Shown piece by piece: positions 35,001-44,700 of a stretch of 54,098 bases of DNA. The notes below the pieces were generated by a model. The model was not told where the DNA came from and did no database searches. It was given only the letters and a program-made list of their open reading frames with translations. Position numbers and translations under genes: made by a program. Numbering within the stretch: position 1 is the first letter of the stretch; each line of letters begins with the position of its first letter. Source of the DNA: Bryobacterales bacterium (lineage in GTDB: Bacteria; Acidobacteriota; Terriglobia; Bryobacterales; Bryobacteraceae); the NCBI GenBank assembly GCA_003167495.1, contig PMSX01000272.1, positions 1-54,098 on the forward strand, read 5' to 3'.

Positions 35001-35115
35001 CAACCACGTTGCATTTACTAGTTGGAACACAACCGTGACCAGCGCCCAATTCGGGTTGGCGGCGGCCGCGAACAGTATGCGTAGCTTACAAACCACTCTG
35101 CGGTTGAGGTTCTAG
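32071..35115 (+). CDS. Oar-like TonB-dependent outer membrane receptor
   Basis: ATG 32071 starts inside the end of the preceding gene (26-nt overlap, another frame), suggesting coupling. The 1014-aa product has a signal peptide (to about residue 30), then a carboxypeptidase-regulatory-like domain (about 32-105: SGQVMFSGLPVPGVTITAT, YTFTDLADGTWTLEVEMTGF). A low-complexity linker rich in Ala/Pro/Lys (105-165) follows. The plug appears short, and a large beta-barrel with many aromatic-rich strands runs to the C-terminal LRF. Such proteins import large or rare ligands across the outer membrane, or act as adhesins (Oar). Association with TIGR03435 proteins suggests a shared extracellular ligand; this is inference. 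Confidence 0.88.
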   Translation: MRKKRPKISGVLQWIVTGWLFVASLFASEHSGQVMFSGLPVPGVTITATQGEKKLISVTDQQGIYTFTDLADGTWTLEVEMTGFSPISRQVTIAPSVPAEKWELKLLPLDQVKAAVPMGTHVATPPPPAVAKNSPAEAAPKEAAPKETKTDDESAGASNGFLINGSTNNGAASPFAQFPAFGNSRSGSHGLYNGGIGIIGDNSALDARSFSLTGQDTPKPEYSRITGVATLGGPLKIPHLLKNGPMFFVGYQWTRNRNATATPGLMPTLAERSGDLSETPYGSVIPASRISPQALALLNFYPLPNFLGSSGYNYQIPIVSATHQDALQSRLSKSIGQRNQLYGRFAFQDTRASTPNLFNFLDANDVLGIASDANWSHRFGSHVFNTLGYQFSRLATHTTSYFENRENVSSNAGISGNNQAPVNWGPPSLSFSSGITPLSDGIPASNHNQTGAVSDSTLWIHGRHYITVGGDFRRQQFNYLSQQNPRGSFGFTGADTGFDFADFLLGVPDTSSIAFGNADKYFRQSVYDGYLTDDWRVSPELTVNAGMRWEYGAPITELYGRLVNLDIAPGFAAVAPVLANDPLGLLTGQHYPASLIHPDKRAIEPRIGIAWRPLSGSSLVVRAGYGIYYNTSVYQNIATQMAQQAPLSKSFTVANSAATPLTLANGFNVSPTTTADTYAVDPNFRVGYAQNWQASVQRDLPGSLQMTATYLGIKGTRGMQEFYPNTFPNGAANPCPLCPSGFVYLTSNGNSTREAGQIQLRRRLHSGLTATLQYVFSKSIDDDSSLGGQGFTLTQSASSSGSGSPGAALLPPLAASSPSATVAQNWLDLSAERSRSSFDQRQLFTAQIQYTTGMGMAAGTLLTGWRGTLLKEWTFATLITAGSGLPETPILPLPTSGTGYIGALRPDYTGAPLYAAPSGLFLNPAAYTLPLPGEWGNAGRNTITGPAQFSLNASMGRTFRLNDRLNLDLRIDSQNALNHVAFTSWNTTVTSAQFGLAAAANSMRSLQTTLRLRF

Positions 35116-35118
35116 CCG

Positions 35119-37221
35119 ATGCGACTGGTCATAGCGTTCTCATTGTTCACACTCGCTGCCTGCGCTCAGCAGGTAGGCCAGAACACCCAACCCGGGGGCA
35201 ACGGCCCGGCTACCTTCACTAGCAGCACCCAGTTGGTTGTAGAGACAATTGTTGTCACAGACAAGAATGGCAATCCAGTAGAAGGTCTAACCGCTAACGA
35301 TTTTGTTGTCACTGAGAACGGCGCGCCCCAAACGATCCGCGTCTTCGAACACCAGAACCTCCCAAAAACTCCCAACACTACGCCCACTGTGAGATCCGAA
35401 CCTGAGAAGATCCACATTTTCGACAAGCTAGGTAAAGTGCATATCGCTCCAGAGACCGCTGGCAGCGTTAAATACAAAGATCGCCGCCTGCTCGCCCTGT
35501 ATTTCGACATGACGGCTATGCAGGAGGGAGAGCAGATGCGTGCCTTGAATGCCGCGAAGCAGTTCATCCGTACCCAAATGCAGGCACCCGATCTAATGGC
35601 CATCATGCGCTATGTGGGCGGCGCTGTCGAAGTCCTGCAAGACTTTACCGACGACCGCAATCGCCTCTTGAGCATCGTCGGAACGCTGATCGTAGGAGAA
35701 CGCGAAGGCCTCGATGTTTCCACCAGCGATGCCAGTGCGGCCGACAATGGAGCCGCTTTCGGCCAAGACGACAGTGAGTTCAATATCTTCAACACCGATC
35801 GGCAATTATCCGCTCTGCAAACCGCCGCCACTATGCTGGGGCAACTGAACGAGAAGAAATCGCTTATTTACTTTGCGGGCGGCCTCCGCTTGAGCGGCAT
35901 GAACAACCAGGCGCAACTGCATGCCACCATAAATGCGGCCATCCGAGCGGGCGTTTCGTTTTGGCCGATTGATGCGCGTGGCCTCGTCGCGGAAGCTCCG
36001 CTCGGCGATGCCACCAAAGGTTCACCGGGCGGCATAGGCATGTATACCGGTAACTCAGCACTTGCTACGACGTCGAACTTTCAGCAATCGCAAGATACGC
36101 TCTACACGCTCGCTTCCGACACAGGCGGCAAAGCGCTCCTCGATAACAACGATCTGACGAAGGGAATCGTGCAGGCCGAGCAGGCGGTCACCAGTTATTA
36201 CGTGATCGGCTATTACACAAGCAATTCCGCATTAGATGGCAAGTTCCGGCGCGTCAAGATCACTCTCGCTCGCGATCTCTCCGCCAAGTTGGATTATCGC
36301 CAAGGCTATTACGCCGGCAAAGAGTTTGGTAAATTCACCGCCGTCGATAAGGAACGACAACTCGAAGACGCGTTGATGCTGGGCGACCCAATTACTGAAC
36401 TGACTATCGCCATGGAGGTGGATTACTTCCAGTTGAACCGCGCAGAGTATTTCGTGCCGTTGGTGGTGAAAATTCCGGGGCGCGAATTAGCTCTGGTGAA
36501 GAAGCGCGGTGGCGACCGAACACTCATTGATTTCGTAGGAGAGGTGAAGGACGACTACGGCTCAACCATCTCTAACGTTCGCGATAAGGTGAACATCAAG
36601 CTTAGTGATGCCACGGCTGCGGAGCTGGCCAAGCGGCCCATTGAATACGATACTGGGTTCACTCTCCTACCTGGCAAATACTCGATCAAATTCCTCGCGC
36701 GCGATGACGAGACGGGCAGAATCGGCACCTATCAAACCTCGTTTGTCGTCCCTAACCTTAATAAAGAGGACAAACGCATTCCAATCAGCTCGGTCGTATT
36801 GAGCAGCCAGCGAGTCGATTTCAAAGACGCGCTCTACAACGCCATAAAGGATAAAGCTCAAAAGGAGGAGCCCAGCAATCCGCTGGTTGAGGATGGGCAG
36901 AAGCTGATTCCGAGTGTCACGCGCGTGTTCAGCAAAGGCCGTGAAATGTTCGTCTACCTCCAAGCCTACGAGCCTGGAATTGATACCACTCGCCCACTGA
37001 TTGCCTTCGTGAGTTTTTATCGGGCTCACGAAAAAGCTTGGGAGACGCCGCCGATCAAAGTGACAGACAGCATGAACAATCGCTTGAGAACGATGCCAAT
37101 CAAGTTCAGTATTCCGCTCGATGCCATTGCGCCCGGCAAATACGATTGTCAGATCTCTGTGCTCGATTCCACCGGGCAGAAAGCCGCATTTTGGCGCGCT
37201 CCGGTTGCGGTTGTGCCCTAA
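35119..37221 (+). CDS. VWFA-related acidobacterial lipoprotein (TIGR03436-type)
   Basis: ATG 35119 begins 3 nt after the receptor stop. The 700-aa product starts with a short lipoprotein signal whose lipobox is LAAC (residues 12-15). A beta domain follows (ETIVVTDKNGNPVEGLTANDFVVTENG), then a VWA domain from about residue 113 to 360 with the metal site as DMTAM instead of DxSxS. That makes ion binding doubtful, although the threonine later in the fold may compensate. The rest (about 420-700) is beta-rich with Ig-like strands. Probably anchored at the envelope, facing the periplasm or outside. It ends the six-gene operon and converges on the GNAT gene. Confidence 0.87.
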   Translation: MRLVIAFSLFTLAACAQQVGQNTQPGGNGPATFTSSTQLVVETIVVTDKNGNPVEGLTANDFVVTENGAPQTIRVFEHQNLPKTPNTTPTVRSEPEKIHIFDKLGKVHIAPETAGSVKYKDRRLLALYFDMTAMQEGEQMRALNAAKQFIRTQMQAPDLMAIMRYVGGAVEVLQDFTDDRNRLLSIVGTLIVGEREGLDVSTSDASAADNGAAFGQDDSEFNIFNTDRQLSALQTAATMLGQLNEKKSLIYFAGGLRLSGMNNQAQLHATINAAIRAGVSFWPIDARGLVAEAPLGDATKGSPGGIGMYTGNSALATTSNFQQSQDTLYTLASDTGGKALLDNNDLTKGIVQAEQAVTSYYVIGYYTSNSALDGKFRRVKITLARDLSAKLDYRQGYYAGKEFGKFTAVDKERQLEDALMLGDPITELTIAMEVDYFQLNRAEYFVPLVVKIPGRELALVKKRGGDRTLIDFVGEVKDDYGSTISNVRDKVNIKLSDATAAELAKRPIEYDTGFTLLPGKYSIKFLARDDETGRIGTYQTSFVVPNLNKEDKRIPISSVVLSSQRVDFKDALYNAIKDKAQKEEPSNPLVEDGQKLIPSVTRVFSKGREMFVYLQAYEPGIDTTRPLIAFVSFYRAHEKAWETPPIKVTDSMNNRLRTMPIKFSIPLDAIAPGKYDCQISVLDSTGQKAAFWRAPVAVVP

Positions 37222-37229
37222 AACGACGA

Positions 37230-37751
37230 TCAAACTTTGAACTTGCTTAAATCGTCCCAGCCATAGGCGATTTCCACAAACGCTTCGCCACCTCGTTCAA
37301 TGATCTTTTCAGCGATGAATTGGCCGCCGAGCGCTTCGTAAAACTTCCTGTACGGATTCGCGCCAAGCACCCACACGGCCATGGAACGAAACCCTCGCGA
37401 TCTCAGTTCATGTATGAATCGCTCTACCAGAAGCGTCCCCAAGCCTTGTCGCTGGACCGCTGGGAGTAAATAGATCGCATGAAGCTCGCCATCACATCCC
37501 AACTGTCCTGTTCTTTCCGCCCCTCCACTGGCGAATCCCACTACCTCTTGCTGAGCGTTGCATCCCACAAGCGTCACTGCGTGTGGCTCCGGAGTTGTGA
37601 GCATCTCCGTCCAGGAACTTTCCCGTCTTTCGACGGTAAATTTGCTTAACGCACTCGCGGGCAACAAACCCGAATAGGTGCTCTTCGATTCGACGTGAAC
37701 CACCGCTATGGAATGCGCATCACTGATAAGGGCTGGGCGGACGTTGAACAT
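37230..37751 (-). CDS. GNAT-family N-acetyltransferase
   Basis: I take ATG 37751 since the fold begins there (MFNVRPALISDAHSIAVVHV); the open frame extends upstream for 63 codons without a good ribosome site, and ATG 37793 is an alternative. The 173-aa product has the acetyl-CoA pyrophosphate loop QRQGLGTLLVERFIHEL (about residues 105-121, Q/RxxGxG/A pattern) and the preceding strand ELHAIYLLP. Further signature is FRSMAVWVLGANPYRKFYEALGG. The substrate is unknown. The gene is divergent from the phosphatase-nnr-tsaE run. Confidence 0.88.
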   Translation of the reverse strand: MFNVRPALISDAHSIAVVHVESKSTYSGLLPASALSKFTVERRESSWTEMLTTPEPHAVTLVGCNAQQEVVGFASGGAERTGQLGCDGELHAIYLLPAVQRQGLGTLLVERFIHELRSRGFRSMAVWVLGANPYRKFYEALGGQFIAEKIIERGGEAFVEIAYGWDDLSKFKV

Positions 37752-37922
37752 CTGAATGTGGGAGTCAAAAGTGAAATCTTGTCCTTCCAGCATACGCAAG
37801 CATCCTTTTGCTGGCGCAGTAGGCAATGTCTGTGGGCATCGGAAGATCTGATACGACCATTTCCATGCGCTAAACGAAACCAATTCCGGTCTTGCCAAAC
37901 CCCGACCCGCGATAATGTCTAA

Positions 37923-39869
37923 GTGACCACGTTTCGCCATGTGCTCGGGCGGCTCGGTAAGTCTGGCATTGCGTTCCTCCTCGCGCTGGCGCTCTATTCA
38001 GCGCTTTACCTCTCGGGGCGCGTAGTTCAGGCTTTCTTAAGCCTCTTCGTGTTGATACCCTTAGGCGCCATCGTCACGTTCCGCCTATTGCGTTTTGTGC
38101 AGCGCCATTCGTTATGGAGCGTGCGCAACCGTCTGCTGTTCGTTTATGGCCTCATTGGTGTCTTGCCTATTCTGCTTTTATTGGTTTTGGTCGGCCTCAG
38201 TCTCTGGGGCCTCACCAACGACCTAGCCGTTTACCTTGCCACCTCCGCCCTCGAGCGAAAGCTCGATCCCCTCAACGGGGCAGTCGACGGCTTATCGCGC
38301 ATGTCCCCGGATCAGCGCCTTCTCTTCACCGCCGGCATGGAAGACGCCTTCGCGAAAACCTTTCCCGGAGTCGCTTTCTACGTGCGCGACAAAAACGGCG
38401 AGCATCGCTATCCGCTCGATAGTGCCGAGCTAAAACTTGATCTTAAATGGCGCGACGCCCACGGCCTACTGTTCTGGCGCAATCGCTTTTACGGTTGGGC
38501 TTTGCGCGCCGATGGACAAACGCAGGTCTGCGTCGTTGCGCCTCTCTCCAACGAATTGGTCGAAAATCTTGTGCCGAACTTGGGAGTCATCGCCCTCATC
38601 GAAATCAAGGGTTCACACGGCAAACCGGAACTGTCGCTCAGTTTGGAAGACCCGACCGGCAAGTCCGAAGCGCCCGCGCGTCTGCGCTTACACCTGCCTC
38701 CCGCTGTCAGCAGCTTCGACATCCCGGTCTTCCTCCCATCCACCATGCAGCACTATCATTTCGATAGACCCAACCAGACTCACGAAGGAGTGCTCTGGGT
38801 ATACTCACGCCCCTCCGCCGTTTTGTCTTCCTTCTTGTCTAAGTCTGAAACGCTGCGCGGCACCCTGGCCGCTCTCTTTCTTACGGTAGTCATTCTCTTC
38901 CTGGTTGTCGAAGCGGTCGCTGTGACTATCGGCGTCTCGCTCTCCCATCGCCTCACCACTGCTGTCAATCAACTCTACGAAGGCACCCGCCGCGTCTTGC
39001 TCGGCGATTTCCAACACCGCATCCCCGTCCGCGATAAAGATCAGCTTGGCGATTTGAGCGCATCCTTCAATCAAATGACCAGCAATCTCGAGCGCCTTTT
39101 CTCCGTTGAAAAGGAGAAAGAACGCTTGCAGACTGAACTGGAAATCGCCCGCGAGGTCCAGAATCAGCTCTACCCAAAGGAAGCTCCTCCCATGCGGGGG
39201 TTGAAACTGACAGTGTGCTGCGACCCTGCCCGTATGGTCTCCGGTGATTACTACGATTATCAGGAAATCGCCGGCGGCAAGATGGCGTTCGCTATCGGCG
39301 ACGTCGCCGGCAAAGGGATTTCCGCCGCTCTGCTGATGGCCACTATCCAGGCTGGCCTGCGCGCCCAAATCTCTCTCAACCAGCCGAACACCGAACTATG
39401 TGTGTCGCTAGTCGTTTCCCGCCTCAACAAGCAAATCTTCGCCAACACGGCGCCCGAAAAATACGCCACCTTCTTCTTCGCCACTTTCGACGAAGTCTCC
39501 AGCACCCTCACCTATACCAACGCGGGCCATCTCTCGCCCCTCTTGTTCCGCAACGGCAATGTCCAATCTCTCGATTCCAACGGCACCGTAGTGGGCGCTT
39601 TCGCTGGCGCCGTCTACAATGAGAGCACGATTATTTTGCAGCCCGGCGATTTATTGCTCTGCTACACGGACGGCATCACCGAACCCGAAAATCCGTATGG
39701 CGAAATGTTCGGCGAAGAGCGTCTTATCGATTTGGTGAAGAAACACGCCCAACGCGACGACCGCGAAATTCTCCAAATCATCCTGGAAGCTGTGCGGAGC
39801 TGGACGGGCTCTCCCGAACTCCAGGACGACATGACTCTTCTCCTAGCACGTGAGGTCCGGCCCGTATGA
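37923..39869 (+). CDS. Membrane RsbU/SpoIIE-type PP2C serine phosphatase with HAMP
   Basis: GTG 37923 starts a 648-aa protein. Three hydrophobic segments lie at about residues 14-35, 38-56 and 75-98. An extracytoplasmic sensor region of about 220 residues follows, then a membrane helix near 312-332, a HAMP domain (about 335-390: VNQLYEGTRRVLLGDFQHRI ... LSASFNQMTSNLERLF) and a coiled linker. The phosphatase domain (410-648) contains ARMVSGDYYD, AIGDVAGKGISAALLMA, TYTNAGHLSPLLF and LLCYTDGITEPENP, which hold the metal-binding Asp residues. Such enzymes dephosphorylate anti-sigma-antagonist proteins in partner-switching pathways. No RsbV/W partner is in the window. It overlaps nnr by 4 nt. Confidence 0.9.
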   Translation: MTTFRHVLGRLGKSGIAFLLALALYSALYLSGRVVQAFLSLFVLIPLGAIVTFRLLRFVQRHSLWSVRNRLLFVYGLIGVLPILLLLVLVGLSLWGLTNDLAVYLATSALERKLDPLNGAVDGLSRMSPDQRLLFTAGMEDAFAKTFPGVAFYVRDKNGEHRYPLDSAELKLDLKWRDAHGLLFWRNRFYGWALRADGQTQVCVVAPLSNELVENLVPNLGVIALIEIKGSHGKPELSLSLEDPTGKSEAPARLRLHLPPAVSSFDIPVFLPSTMQHYHFDRPNQTHEGVLWVYSRPSAVLSSFLSKSETLRGTLAALFLTVVILFLVVEAVAVTIGVSLSHRLTTAVNQLYEGTRRVLLGDFQHRIPVRDKDQLGDLSASFNQMTSNLERLFSVEKEKERLQTELEIAREVQNQLYPKEAPPMRGLKLTVCCDPARMVSGDYYDYQEIAGGKMAFAIGDVAGKGISAALLMATIQAGLRAQISLNQPNTELCVSLVVSRLNKQIFANTAPEKYATFFFATFDEVSSTLTYTNAGHLSPLLFRNGNVQSLDSNGTVVGAFAGAVYNESTIILQPGDLLLCYTDGITEPENPYGEMFGEERLIDLVKKHAQRDDREILQIILEAVRSWTGSPELQDDMTLLLAREVRPV

Positions 39870-41353
39870 AGGTCCTAACCGCGGCTGAAATGCGTCAGGT
39901 GGACAAACTGACCATTGATCGCGGCATTCCCGGTTTGATCCTCATGGAAAACGCCGGTAGCCGCGTTGTTGACATTCTGAGTGAAACGTTTGCCCCACTT
40001 TCCACTCATCGTGTGGTAGTCGTTTGTGGCAAAGGAAACAACGCCGGCGACGGCTTCGTCATCGCCCGCCAGCTTTTTACCCGCGGCCTTTGCTGTCGGT
40101 TGACTGTCCTGGAATTGTTCGATCCCGAAGTGCTTTCGGGAGACGCCAAAGCAAACCGCCAGATGCTCGACGCCTGCGGTTGCCCCGTTGTCCGCGAGTT
40201 ATCCACCGGCGCCAATCTCGCGACACTCGTCGTCGACGCAGTCTTGGGCACTGGACTCACCGGTGCGGCAAGTGGTCCGGCCCTGGAAGGCATCCGCCTC
40301 ATCAACAAAGCGTTCCCCCTGGCTCGGAAAATCGCCGTGGATATACCGTCCGGCCTACCCTCCGACCTCCCAAACGCTTCCGGCGAGTATGTGAAAGCTG
40401 ATCTCACAGTCACGTTCACTGCCGCAAAACGAAGCCAATGCCTGTCTCCCAGCTATGAGTGGATGGGTAAGCTACTCGTCGCCCCCATCGGTACGCCCGA
40501 TTCACTCCTCCAAACCTTCCCACTCAACCAGACAACGCCCGACGACCTCCGATATCTCTTCTCCAAACGCGTTCGCAATTCCAACAAAGGTATCTATGGG
40601 CACGTTCTGGTAGCCGGCGGCTCGCTCGGCAAGAACGGCGCGCCCGTCATGACCGGCTTAGCTGCCTACCGCAGTGGAGCCGGTTTAGTCACCGTCGCCT
40701 CGCCCGGCGGAGGTTCCTCAGATCATCCCGAACTGATGACCGAACAATTGCGCGACGCCAACCAACTCCTCGATTTCTTGAAGAAGATGACCGTCCTGGC
40801 TCTGGGCCCCGGCCTCGGCGTCGGGGAAGACACTGTTCGCCTCGTGAAAACAGTGTATGAAGAAGCCGATGCACCCGCCGTCGTCGATGCCGATGCCCTC
40901 AACGCCCTTGCCGGCGCTCTGCCCCACACAACAAAGGTCAGAATCCTGACCCCGCATCCCGGCGAAATGGGCCGCCTCACCGGTAAGTCTGCAAAAGAGG
41001 TGCAATCCGATCGTCTCTCACTCGCCCAAAACCTGTCTTCACAGAGCGGCGCAGCCATAGTGCTCAAAGGCGACCGCACCATCATTGCCTTTCCCGACGG
41101 TGAGACTTGGATCAACCCCACCGGCTCTCCGGCGCTCGCCAAAGGTGGAACGGGCGATATTTTAACTGGTATCATCGCTGGTTTGGTCGCCCAACATCCG
41201 CAAGATTGGAAACGCGCTGTCGTCGCTGCCGTTTGGCTGCACGGTCGAGCAGGCGAATTAGCGGGCGCGCACTGGGGCGAGGAATCCACTCTCGCCACTG
41301 ACCTGCTCGACTACTTGCCCGAGGCGATGAATGAAGTCCGCCCGGCGCTTTGA
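39866..41353 (+). CDS. nnr: Bifunctional NAD(P)H-hydrate epimerase / ADP-dependent dehydratase
   Basis: This 495-aa metabolite-repair enzyme restores NAD(P)H from its hydrated forms. The N-terminal YjeF_N epimerase domain (about 1-210) has MENAGSRVVDIL and VCGKGNNAGDGFVIARQL. The C-terminal ribokinase-like dehydratase domain (about 225-490) has YGHVLVAGGSLGKNGAPVM, LTPHPGEMGRL, VLKGDRTIIAFPDG and the catalytic AKGGTGDILTGIIAGL. Length fits the family. Start overlaps the phosphatase stop (ATGA), and tsaE starts 23 nt before its end, the common bacterial order nnr-tsaE. Confidence 0.95.
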   Translation: MKVLTAAEMRQVDKLTIDRGIPGLILMENAGSRVVDILSETFAPLSTHRVVVVCGKGNNAGDGFVIARQLFTRGLCCRLTVLELFDPEVLSGDAKANRQMLDACGCPVVRELSTGANLATLVVDAVLGTGLTGAASGPALEGIRLINKAFPLARKIAVDIPSGLPSDLPNASGEYVKADLTVTFTAAKRSQCLSPSYEWMGKLLVAPIGTPDSLLQTFPLNQTTPDDLRYLFSKRVRNSNKGIYGHVLVAGGSLGKNGAPVMTGLAAYRSGAGLVTVASPGGGSSDHPELMTEQLRDANQLLDFLKKMTVLALGPGLGVGEDTVRLVKTVYEEADAPAVVDADALNALAGALPHTTKVRILTPHPGEMGRLTGKSAKEVQSDRLSLAQNLSSQSGAAIVLKGDRTIIAFPDGETWINPTGSPALAKGGTGDILTGIIAGLVAQHPQDWKRAVVAAVWLHGRAGELAGAHWGEESTLATDLLDYLPEAMNEVRPAL

Positions 41354-41768
41354 AACTCACTCCGACGAAGAAACCCGCGCTTTCGGACGTGAGCTCGCGC
41401 CGCAATTGCGTGGCGTTGTGCTGCTTATTGGCGATTTGGGCGCGGGCAAAACAACTATCGCGAAAGGCATCGTCGAAGGGTGCGGCGCAGCCACTGCCGA
41501 CGAAGTCTCCAGCCCCACCTTCACTCTCATTCACGAGTACGGCGATCCCGTCAAGGTCTACCACGCTGACCTCTACCGTCTCGACACTGCCGAGCAAGTC
41601 CGCCGCCTCGGCCTCGAAGAGCTATTCGATAAGCCCGCCCTCACCTTAATTGAATGGGGCGAACGCTTCCCCGAACTCATCCCCCTCGACCACACAGAAA
41701 TCCGCCTTACTCACACCGGCGACGAAACCCGCCTCATCGAGGTATGTTCGGTGACGAGTACTGTCTGA
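41331..41768 (+). CDS. tsaE: tRNA threonylcarbamoyladenosine biosynthesis ATPase
   Basis: The 145-aa product has Walker A GDLGAGKTTIAKGI (about residues 34-47), SSPTFTLIHEYG (switch-like motif), YHADLYRLD and LTLIEWGERFPE, all family hallmarks. TsaE works with TsaB and TsaD to place the t6A base on ANN-decoding tRNAs. Overlap with nnr supports cotranslation. Size is normal (about 150). It converges on the TPR gene with 4 nt between stops. Confidence 0.95.
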   Translation: MKSARRFETHSDEETRAFGRELAPQLRGVVLLIGDLGAGKTTIAKGIVEGCGAATADEVSSPTFTLIHEYGDPVKVYHADLYRLDTAEQVRRLGLEELFDKPALTLIEWGERFPELIPLDHTEIRLTHTGDETRLIEVCSVTSTV

Positions 41769-41772
41769 TGAT

Positions 41773-44700
41773 CTACTGCGTTGTCTTTCCACCCTTTGTC
41801 ACCTTCTTCGCATCACCGACCCCACTCAGCTGCTTCGCCTGCCCATAATCGGCCTTTGCCTTATCTAGATCTCCCATTGCCCACCACAAGTCCGACCGGT
41901 TAAGCCAGGCACTCACGAAATCGTGCTTCTTTTCAATTGCACTGTTGTAGTCGCTCATGGCCCCAACCAAATCATCAATGGCGCCTTTCGCGATTCCGCG
42001 CCCATAATATGCCTCCGCCCACTCCGGCTTCAGTGCGATCGCCGCGTCGTAATACTTCACCGCACAGCTGAAATCGTGTCGTTGCCGCCGCGCTTCGGCC
42101 CGTTGGAAAAGGATCCCGGCGTCTTTAGGTGTGAGTCCAACGGCCTTGTCGTAATCTTGCTGGGCCCCTGCGACATCTTTGAGTGCCCCGCGCGCTTCGC
42201 CCCGGCTGCAAAACATCTCGGCATCCCCTTGATGCGTGAGTTCTATGGCCTTGTCATAATCTTTCTGCGCCTCCGCGTAACGATGCAGGAGACGGAGTGC
42301 CTCCGCCCGGTTGAAATACAGATCTCCGTCGGTATCACGGTTCTCCCGTTGCCTCGTTGCAATTGCCTCATTGAACGCCGTGAGCGCGTTTTTTAGGTGC
42401 CCCTCGTCTCCCAACTCTACGCCGCGCACGTCAGAGGCGTCGGCCCCACGCCGTCTAAGAGCTAGCGCCCGGTTGTAATCTCCGAAGGCCTCCCGCGGTT
42501 TGTCGGTCTCGTACAGCACAAATCCCCTGTCATAGTAAGCCGGCACATCTTTCGGATTTAGCTTGAGTGCTGCGTTGTAATCTGCCAGCGCACCCTGTGA
42601 ATCATGTATCTTGTAGCGCGCAAAACCCCGGTTCAGCAGAATCTCAGCGTCGTTGGGTTTGAGCTTGTCCGCTTCGTTGTAATCGTCAACCGCTTTTGCC
42701 CAATCGCCGTTTTGACAAAGCGCATCCGCCCGGCCCAATCGCGCCTCCAAGTCGTAGGGCTTCTGAGGAGTTAACGCGATCGCTGTTGTGTAATCGGCAA
42801 TCGCACCGTTCCAATCGCCCATTTTGTAGCGCGCCAGCCCTCGCCCTTCCAAAGCCACTACATCTCCGGACGTGGGAGGAATGCCTTTGTTGTAATCATC
42901 CAAAGCGCTAGTCCACTCAGCCTTGGCAGCATCCAATTTACCCTTTTTCTCCAGCGCTTCCGCCTTGGCCGCACGCACTCCAGCCCGATTCAGCAGCGCG
43001 TCTGCGTAGTCCCCACGCACGCCCAGCGCAGCGCCGAAGTCTTTCTCCGCTCCGTCCAGGTCGCCTTTGTCGCGCCGTGCTAAACCGCTGCCGTTGTACG
43101 CTTCCGCCCGGTCAAAAGCCTTCGTATAATCACTCGTAAGTCCGATCGCCGCGTTAAAATCCGCAATGGCTCCGTCCAGATCCTTCATCGCGTAGCGCAC
43201 TACACCGCGCCCGTAGTAACCTAGCGCATCTTTTGGATTCAGCGCAACTGCCTGATCGAAATCCTTGAGCGCGGCTGGAAAATCATCTTGCTTGTAGGCC
43301 GCGTGCCCGGCTTCGGTCAAACGTATAAACTCCGAATCGCCCCGCGCGCCCTCTCTGAATGTGCGAGCTTCTTGCGGCGCCAGGCTCACCGCCTTGGCGA
43401 GGTCGTCCGCCGCTCTCTGCTGGTCGCCCTGCTTGGCGAGCGCGAGGCTCAGGTCGTAATAAGCGTCAGCGTAGTTGCTGTTCAGCCGGATTGCTTCGTT
43501 GTAGTCCTTGATGGCGCCGTTCAGATCGTTCGCCTTATACCGTGCCACGCCTTCGCTGCGGTACGATCCCGCATCCTCTGGCACATCTGCCGGCCTTCGT
43601 TCGATCGCTTTCTCGTAATCGGCAATCGCCTCGTTGTAATTTCCCTCCTTATAGTGCGCCGTACCCATGCCGTCAAACAGCGCCGCGTCGTTTATCTTCA
43701 GTTCGCGCGCGCTATCAAAATTTTGCAGCGCCGCGTTCCAATCTCCTTTTGCATTGAGCACTTCACCTCGGTGGAGGTACGCCTCAGCATAATTCTTGTT
43801 TCGGCTGATCGCTGCGTTATAGTCCTCCATTGCTCTGTCAAATTCGTCTGTCGCCTGGTACGCCAAACCCCGGTTGTAAAAAACCTCCGCGGAGTCTACC
43901 TTGTGCTGAATCGCCTCGCTATAATCCCGCACCGCCTCCTTGTAGTCGCCACTCTTGTAATGCGCCACTCCCAAGTCGTAAAAAGCCTGACCATCGTCCG
44001 GCTTCTGCTCGATGGTTGCTCTGAAGTCCGCTATCGCTTTTTGGGTTTCGCCTGTTGCTTGGTAGGCCAAGCCCCGGCCGTCGTACGCATCCGCAAACTG
44101 CGGTTTGAGCTGAATCGCTCGCGTGTAATCTCTCACCGCCTCCGTGTACTGGCTCATCTTGGAGTGCAATTCGCCCAGGTTGTAGTAAGCGCGAAAATCG
44201 TCTGGCTTGAGCCGGATCGCTTCGCTATAATCCTGAGTCGCCTTAGCAAACTCGTTCTTTTGTTGGTACGCGACGCCCCGGTCGTAAACGGCGGCCTCGT
44301 CTCCTGCGTCCAGCCGGATCGCTTCATCGTAATCGCGAATGGCCCCATCCACCTCCCCTTTTTCAAACTGAGCCGTGCCTCGATTGTGGAAAGTAGCTTC
44401 GTCCCCTGGCGCAAGCTCCAATGCCCGGTTGTAATCCGCCGTCGCACCATCCAGATCGCCCGTCTTTCGCCGCGCCGCTGCCCGGTTCACGTATGCATTG
44501 GCAAAGTCCTTTTTCAGCTTGATCGCCTCGTCGTAATCTTTGATCGCGCTAGTAAAATCACTTTTGTCGTAAAACACCAAGCCGCGGTCTAGGTAAGCGG
44601 TGGGATCTTTGATCTTCAGAGAGATGGCTTTGGAATAATCTGCCAGCGCGCCGTCCTGATCGCCTAACCGGTAACGCGCCACCCCTCTCCCAAACAAAAT

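Noticed and set aside
41331..41768. Possible toxin-antitoxin or defence genes near nnr/tsaE
   Set aside because: The genes are clear metabolite-repair and tRNA-modification enzymes in their common order.
43288..44592. Plus-strand ORF of 434 codons
   Set aside because: It is the antisense of the regular TPR-coding repeats; codon periodicity of the real gene keeps the opposite frame open. The translation is repetitive and unlike a protein.
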